This document shows, one piece after another, positions 59,416 to 64,000 of a DNA stretch of 64,000 nucleotides; the stretch's first letter is position 1; every line of letters begins with the position of its first letter. Made by a program: the position numbers and the translations under genes. The notes beneath the pieces are model-generated. The model was not told where the DNA came from. It saw only the letters and a list, made by a program, of their open reading frames with translations, and did no database searches. This DNA is from Acidimicrobiales bacterium (lineage in GTDB: Bacteria > Actinomycetota > Acidimicrobiia > Acidimicrobiales > SZUA-35): positions 62,001 through 126,000 of the forward strand of contig JANQPB010000012.1 in NCBI GenBank assembly GCA_028285495.1, read 5' to 3'.

Positions 59416-60762
59416 GTGGTGGATCGACGGAGGACCTCCCTCGGAGGGCCCGCCACGGCTCGATCATCGGTGGGCCGGCGAGGCGGCACGGCCGTGCGCC
59501 CGCGTTCGGCGGCCGCCCTCGGGCCGGTCCCGGCGCTCCTGATTGCGCTCGGCCTGGCCATCGGCGCCGCCGCCTGCAGCGGGGGAGGCGATCAAACGGC
59601 CCCGGCCGGGGTCGGCGGCGCCGGCGAGGAGGCGGCCGCCGACGCCACCCTGGTCGTCAGCACCACGACGACCGCCCCGCCCGAGCCCGGCCCCGATCCC
59701 GTGCCGGCCCTGCTGGCCTCGCTGACGGTCGAGGAGAAGATCGGGCAGCTGCTGATGCCGCAGGTCTTCGGTCGCTCCGGCTCCGCCACCGGCGACGATG
59801 CCACGCTCAACCTCAGCGCCCACGGCTCGGCCAGCCCAACCGAGATCGTGGCCGAGCACCACCTCGGCGGGGTCATCTACCTGGCCGACAACATCGCCAA
59901 CGCCCAGCAGGTCCGTGCCTTCTCCCGGGACCTCCAGGAGACCGCCACCGGAGCCAACGGCATCGGCCTGCTGGTCGCCGTCGATCAGGAGGGGGGCCGC
60001 ATCAGCCGCCTGAGCGACGAGATGAGCGCCTTCCCCTCGGCCGCCGACCTCGCCGGAGACGCCGACCAGGTCAGGGTGGCCAGCTACGTGACCGGCCAGC
60101 AGGTCCAGCAGCAGGGCATCAACGTCGTCCTGGCCCCGGTCGCCGACGTGCTCGATCCGGCAACGCCGAGCTTCATCGACGACCGGTCCTTCGGTGACGA
60201 TCCGGCGGAGGTGGCCCGCATGGTCGGGGCCGCCGTCGACGGATTGCAGGACGCCGGAGTCGCCGCTGCGGTCAAGCACTGGCCTGGCCACGGCGCCACC
60301 CCGGTCGACAGCCACCGCCTGCTCCCGTCGCTCGACATCGCCCCGGACCTGTGGGAAGCGCGCGAGCGGGTCCCGTTCGAAGCCGCCATCGATCGCGATG
60401 TCGCCATCGTGCTGGTCGGCCACCTGGCCCTGCCCCAGCTCGACGCCAGCGGCGACCCGGCCACGGTCTCGCCCTACCTGATCAACGAGCTGCTCCGCCG
60501 TCAGCTCGGCTTCGACGGCGTGGTGATGACCGACGCCCTGAACATGGGCGCAGTGGCCTCGATCCCCGAGCGGGAGCTCGTCGTCGACGCCGTGTTGGCC
60601 GGCGTCGACATCGTGCTGATCCCACCGAGCCTGAGCGAGGCGACCTCTGCGCTGCGCGATGCGGTCGCCGACGGGACGATCAGCGAGGCCCGGCTCGACG
60701 CCTCGGTCGCCCGGGTGCTCCGGCTGAAGGAGCGACTCGGGCTCCTGCCGGACGCCGGCTGA
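59416..60762 (+). CDS. Glycoside hydrolase family 3 lipoprotein (NagZ-like)
   Basis: A 448-residue protein. A long basic N-terminus and hydrophobic signal end in GAAACSG, a lipobox. The GH3 barrel contains VAVDQEGGRISRL, the His/Asp acid-base loop KHWPGHGATPVDSH and the nucleophile Asp in VVMTDALNMGAV. The GHG-x-(T/P)-x-D-S-H loop is typical of NagZ-type beta-N-acetylglucosaminidases that act on cell-wall fragments. GTG 59416 is used; later starts in the leader are possible. Confidence 0.88.
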   Translation: MVDRRRTSLGGPATARSSVGRRGGTAVRPRSAAALGPVPALLIALGLAIGAAACSGGGDQTAPAGVGGAGEEAAADATLVVSTTTTAPPEPGPDPVPALLASLTVEEKIGQLLMPQVFGRSGSATGDDATLNLSAHGSASPTEIVAEHHLGGVIYLADNIANAQQVRAFSRDLQETATGANGIGLLVAVDQEGGRISRLSDEMSAFPSAADLAGDADQVRVASYVTGQQVQQQGINVVLAPVADVLDPATPSFIDDRSFGDDPAEVARMVGAAVDGLQDAGVAAAVKHWPGHGATPVDSHRLLPSLDIAPDLWEARERVPFEAAIDRDVAIVLVGHLALPQLDASGDPATVSPYLINELLRRQLGFDGVVMTDALNMGAVASIPERELVVDAVLAGVDIVLIPPSLSEATSALRDAVADGTISEARLDASVARVLRLKERLGLLPDAG

Positions 60763-60891
60763 CCGCTCCGCCACCGCAGCTCGAACGCGGCTCGATCGCG
60801 TGCGCCTCCGACGGCGGCACGCCGACCGACGGCGGCTCGACCCGGTGCGTCCGTGCGGCCCGCCGGGGCGGACCGGGCCCGGCCGCCGCGC

Positions 60892-61461
60892 TCAGGTCGC
60901 TGGCGGCGTGGTGGCGACGGTCGTCGTGGACGACTCGACCGTGGTGACCGAGCCGATCGTCGTGTCGGTGGTCGAGCTCGACGAGCTGCTGCTGGTCGAC
61001 GACGATCCGGTCGTCGTCGTGGTCACGTCGTCCGAGGTGGTGGTGCTCGGCTCGGTCGTCGTGGTCGTGGTCGGCGCCTCGGTCGTGGTCGTCGTGGACG
61101 TCTCGGTCGTGGTGCTGGCGACCGTGCTCGACGTGGTCGCCGGTGGCTGGGTCGTGCTCGGGGCGCTCGGCTCCTCGTCCGGCTCCTCGGCCGTGATGTC
61201 GTCGGCGGCCGGACCGATGCTGCCACGCCCGTCGCGCTCGTTCTCGACGATCCCCGGCAGCTCGATCGAGGTCGACGACTCGGGGGTGGTGTCGGGCACG
61301 GTGTTGCCGCCGATCTGGGCCGCCGGATTCCGCTGCTGCTCGAAGCTGACCGCCTCCAGCGCCAGGGGCGCGGCAACCGCGGCGGCTGTCACTGTCGACA
61401 GCGACAGCGCGAGCCAAAACCGGCCTCGGCCGGTCGTTTCTCCGGGGCGTTGCAGGTACAT
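60892..61461 (-). CDS. Ser/Thr-rich exported protein
   Basis: A 189-residue protein not recognised by family. It has a signal/anchor at about 15-35 (RFWLALSLSTVTAAAVAAPLAL). An acidic region with short hydrophobic patches follows, and the last 85 residues are almost entirely Thr, Ser, Val and Glu. It may be a glycosylated surface or wall-spanning protein. It converges on the GH3 gene. The leader upstream is unusually AT-rich. Confidence 0.65.
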   Translation of the reverse strand: MYLQRPGETTGRGRFWLALSLSTVTAAAVAAPLALEAVSFEQQRNPAAQIGGNTVPDTTPESSTSIELPGIVENERDGRGSIGPAADDITAEEPDEEPSAPSTTQPPATTSSTVASTTTETSTTTTTEAPTTTTTTEPSTTTSDDVTTTTTGSSSTSSSSSSSTTDTTIGSVTTVESSTTTVATTPPAT

Positions 61462-61705
61462 CTACGAATCCGAACTGAAGGGCTAACGGTGGCGGATTAC
61501 GATTTGCACTCCGTTCTAGCCGACATCGCCCCCGTTTGACGGACTCGCGGGATAGATGACTCAGCTCTTGATGGCGATCTCCCGCAACATGTTTGTTGGC
61601 GATGCCACGGATCGTGGCAGGGCGCCAATATCCAGTCACCGTGCGGGTTTTTGGCCGTCGTTGTTAACGATGTCCGCCGGATGGCTCGTTGGCTCGCACG
61701 CCGGC
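61462..61705. other. 244-bp AT-richer leader of the Ser/Thr-rich gene
   Basis: No ORF convinces here. The base composition is clearly lower in GC than the neighbours. A perfect inverted repeat, TGCCACG-GAT-CGTGGCA, lies at 61603-61619, flanked by GGCGCC and ATCC/GGAT elements that could extend a structure. It may be a 5' leader with a regulatory fold, or the terminator of the M20 gene. I do not match it to a known riboswitch. Confidence 0.4.
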
Positions 61706-62875
61706 TCAGGCCGCTCCGGTGAGCCACGCACGGTACACCCGATCGGCGCGGTCCAACTCGTCGATGGCGATCCACTCGACCGCCTGGTGGGCCTGATCGA
61801 TCGACCCCGGCCCGAACACCACGAGGTCGTCCGCCAGGTCGCCGTAGACGAGCGCATTCGACCCGTACGTGGCCAGTTCGGGGTCGGACTCGGCGATGGC
61901 GGCCAGCCGCTGGATCAGCGGCGAGTCGGGATCGCGGTAGAACGCGGCGCTCGACCTGCCGTTGGCCAGCTCGATCGTGACGTCGAGGGGCTCGGCCGCC
62001 CGCCTGACCACGGCCGACAGGGCCTCGAAGATCACGTCCGGATCCTCGCCCGGGGCGGTGCGGCGCCCGGCGTAGACGTGGCACTCGTCCGGGATGATGT
62101 TGCGGGCCCGCCCGCCGGCGATCTCGGTGACGCTGAGGGTGCCGTTGCCCATCGCCGTCGCCGGCTCGGCCTCGGTCAGCGCACGGTGCTCGTCGTCGAG
62201 GGCGGCGATGATCCTGGCCGCCCCGGTGATGGCGTTGGCCCCGAGGTGGGGCTTCGAGGAGTGGGCGGCGTGGCCGTGCACGCAGATCTCCATGCCGAGC
62301 CCGCCCTTGTGGCCGTGCACCGGGGCGCACAGCGTCGGCTCGGCCACCACGATGGCGTCGAGCCGATCGGTCGAGGCGGACATGAACTCGTTGAAGCCGT
62401 GGGCCCCGAGCAGCCCGCCCATCTCCTCACCGATCGTGCCGACGAGCAGCACGGTCGGGTCGAGCGTGAGGTCGCCGGCGGCCACGTCCTCCAGCAGGGT
62501 CAGCAGGATCGCCAGCGTGGCCTTGGTGTCGACGCTGCCACGGCCGTAGACCCGACCGTCGGCCACCCGACCGTCGAACGGGTCGCCCTCCATGTGCTCG
62601 ACCCCGACGGTGTCGAGGTGCACGTCGATCGCCACCACCCGGTCGCTGCGGCCGGGGAACCGGGCGTAGACGTTCGGTCGATCGGGCTCGACCTCGTCGA
62701 GCTCGGCCACGCCGCCGATCGCCTCGGCCCGCTCGGCCACCCGCTCGGCCAACGCTCGCTCACCGCCCGGTCCGGACCGCTCGCCGGCCTGGCCGGGGTT
62801 GACGCTGTTGATGCCGACCAGCTCGCCGAGGAGCTCGATCCGGCGGGTGGCGGGGTCCCGTACCTGCTTCGACAT
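61706..62875 (-). CDS. M20-family metallopeptidase (ArgE/DapE-like)
   Basis: A 389-residue zinc amidohydrolase. Metal ligands: HLDTVG (H), GRGSVDTKA (D), the catalytic GEEMGG, and a late His in GPGSIDQAHQAVEW. GPGSIDQAH with GRGSVDTKA resembles acetylornithine deacetylase/succinyl-diaminopimelate desuccinylase relatives. The substrate is not proven and no arginine or lysine genes are adjacent. It is divergent from the cyclo-ligase gene. Confidence 0.88.
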   Translation of the reverse strand: MSKQVRDPATRRIELLGELVGINSVNPGQAGERSGPGGERALAERVAERAEAIGGVAELDEVEPDRPNVYARFPGRSDRVVAIDVHLDTVGVEHMEGDPFDGRVADGRVYGRGSVDTKATLAILLTLLEDVAAGDLTLDPTVLLVGTIGEEMGGLLGAHGFNEFMSASTDRLDAIVVAEPTLCAPVHGHKGGLGMEICVHGHAAHSSKPHLGANAITGAARIIAALDDEHRALTEAEPATAMGNGTLSVTEIAGGRARNIIPDECHVYAGRRTAPGEDPDVIFEALSAVVRRAAEPLDVTIELANGRSSAAFYRDPDSPLIQRLAAIAESDPELATYGSNALVYGDLADDLVVFGPGSIDQAHQAVEWIAIDELDRADRVYRAWLTGAA

Positions 62876-62985
62876 GGGCCAACTGTAGAGGATCGCCTCG
62901 GCCGCGGTCAGGTGCGGATCGGCGCCGATCGCCTCGCGACCCGGGGCCGGGTGGCTCGCCGGCGCCGGCCGGGTAGACCGGGCGG

Positions 62986-63594
62986 GTGGACACGGCCGAC
63001 GAGAAGCGGACGGCCCGAGCGCGGGCCCGGGCCGCGGCCGAGGGCGTCGTGATCGACCACCGGGCCCACGTCGTCGCCATCGCCGCCTTCCTCGAGCGGG
63101 AGGTGCCGGCCACGGGCCGCATCGTCGTCTACGACGCCATCCCCGGTGAGGTCGATCTGGCCGGCCTCGTCGCCGGAGATGCGGCCCCGTCGCAGCGATT
63201 CGCCCTGACCAGGACGCCGGATGTCGGCCACGAGCTCACCGTGCACCCGCTCGGCGGCCCGACCGAGCGCCACCGCTACGGCTACCGCCAGCCCGTGGCC
63301 GACGGGCCCCGGGTCGCGGACGACGCCATCGGCGCCGTGCTCGTCCCCGCGCTGGCCTTTGACCGTCGGGGCAACCGCCTCGGTCGGGGCGCCGGCTACT
63401 ACGACCGGTTCCTGGCCCGTCTCGGTCCCGGCGTGCTCCGGATCGGGCTCTGCGCCGTCCCGCCGGTCGAGGCGCTGCCCGTCGACGGGCACGACGTGGC
63501 CATGACCCACCTCTCGCTCGGCGGGCGGGTCGAGCCAGTGCCGCTGACCGCAGGCGATCCGGCCGACGCCGACCGCTCGGTCAGCGACGGTTGA
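62986..63594 (+). CDS. 5-formyltetrahydrofolate cyclo-ligase
   Basis: A 202-residue protein with the cyclo-ligase C-terminal signature: VLVPALAFDRRGNRLGRGAGYYDRFL in parts and LCAVPPVEALPVDGHDV. It converts 5-formyl-THF to 5,10-methenyl-THF with ATP. GTG 62986 is the start. Its 3' end overlaps the end of the convergent enoyl-CoA hydratase gene by 14 bp. Confidence 0.9.
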   Translation: MDTADEKRTARARARAAAEGVVIDHRAHVVAIAAFLEREVPATGRIVVYDAIPGEVDLAGLVAGDAAPSQRFALTRTPDVGHELTVHPLGGPTERHRYGYRQPVADGPRVADDAIGAVLVPALAFDRRGNRLGRGAGYYDRFLARLGPGVLRIGLCAVPPVEALPVDGHDVAMTHLSLGGRVEPVPLTAGDPADADRSVSDG

Positions 63595-64000
63595 AGTCGG
63601 GGTTGCGGCGCTCGGCCATCGCCCGAACGCCCTCCCGGAAGTCCTCGGTCCGGCGCAGGCGATCCTGCTCGGCCTTCTCGTGGTCGGTGGCGGCCCGCAC
63701 CGCCGCGGCCAGGTCGCCCCGAAGCGTCCGTCGGATCGATTCGACGGCCAGCGGGGCCGAGATCGCGATCTCCGCCGCCCAGGTCCTGGCCTCGTCGCGG
63801 ATCTGGTCGTCGTCGACGTGGCGGTCGAGCAGGCCGAGGCGATGGGCCTCGTCACCCTTGATCCGCTTGCCGGTGTAGAGCAGGTCCATGGCCGTCTGGC
63901 GGCCGACGATGCGGGGCAGGGTCACCGACAGCCCGAAGCCGTGGTGGAAACCGAGCCGAGCGAAGTTGGCGGTCATCCGGGTGCCGGGGCCGCCGACCCG
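63581..64000 (-). CDS. Enoyl-CoA hydratase/isomerase (5' end cut by window edge)
   Basis: The C-terminal 139 residues are present; the N-terminus lies beyond the right edge. The crotonase fold is shown by FGLSVTLPRIVGRQTAMDLLYTG, KGDEAHRLGLLDR, and the C-terminal RTEDFREGVRAMAERRNPDF. It hydrates or isomerises an enoyl-CoA. The first catalytic-loop residues are outside the window. It runs convergent to the cyclo-ligase. Confidence 0.9.
   Translation of the reverse strand, partial: RVGGPGTRMTANFARLGFHHGFGLSVTLPRIVGRQTAMDLLYTGKRIKGDEAHRLGLLDRHVDDDQIRDEARTWAAEIAISAPLAVESIRRTLRGDLAAAVRAATDHEKAEQDRLRRTEDFREGVRAMAERRNPDFNRR

Overview
The window is GC-rich (around 70 percent by eye) and gene-dense. 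Genes mostly sit end to end, and stop and start codons very often overlap as ATGA, GTGA or TGATG. Many proteins start with GTG. Product families (LLM flavin oxidoreductases, a TIGR03083/DinB-type protein, EamA, DUF1295, VOC proteins beside ECF sigma factors, several acyl-CoA dehydrogenases) point to an actinobacterium. The cytochrome bc complex has a split, b6-type cytochrome b and a ba3-type oxidase lies next to it, unlike the qcrCAB/aa3 set of mycobacteria and streptomycetes. An early-branching class such as Acidimicrobiia is therefore my best guess (inference, not proven). I saw no rRNA, tRNA, CRISPR array, insertion sequence or prophage.

Region 1 (1-12406) is a respiratory island built around a divergent promoter. 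Leftward runs a bc operon: membrane cytochrome c, a GltD-like flavoprotein carrying ferredoxin clusters, cytochrome b N-half, cytochrome b C-half, Rieske protein, and a small cytochrome c cut by the window edge. Rightward runs a ba3 oxidase operon: subunits IIa, II and I, then a 795-residue fusion of diheme cytochrome b, two [4Fe-4S] clusters, an MvhD-like domain and cytochrome c. Copper assembly factors follow (a Sco-like protein, Sco1, PCuAC). An 18-bp palindrome resembling a DosR/DevR box lies between the two operons.

Region 2 (12446-31045) is ordinary metabolism and transport: two acyl-CoA dehydrogenases, a PLP decarboxylase, an ECF sigma factor with a VOC partner, an LLM oxidoreductase, DinB-type proteins, a DMT exporter, an adenosine deaminase, a heterodimeric ABC exporter with one degenerate ATP site, a DUF1295 protein, a haloacid dehalogenase and an MFS exporter.

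Region 3 (31228-39539) is a nucleoside/methylthioadenosine unit: BMP-type binding lipoprotein, two permeases and a double ATPase, followed by an MTA phosphorylase-like gene, mtnA and an amidohydrolase. A 32-bp tandem repeat between the phosphorylase and mtnA makes a ladder of overlapping mini-ORFs. Similar mini-ORF linkers occur at three other junctions. Next, on the other strand, is selD, which reads through an in-frame UGA as selenocysteine at its active site and has a SECIS-like hairpin.

Region 4 (40768-64000) holds mixed functions: DUF3179 and GMC proteins, a Fur-family regulator opposite a Bax-inhibitor-1 protein, a GH16 enzyme, a coiled-coil/HhH protein, a second PLP decarboxylase, a Cof-type HAD, a thymidine kinase, a ParA-like ATPase, TrkA/TrkH potassium uptake, an HpcH/HpaI aldolase, uracil-DNA glycosylase, a GH3 lipoprotein, a Ser/Thr-rich exported protein, an M20 peptidase, 5-formyl-THF cyclo-ligase, and an enoyl-CoA hydratase cut by the right edge.
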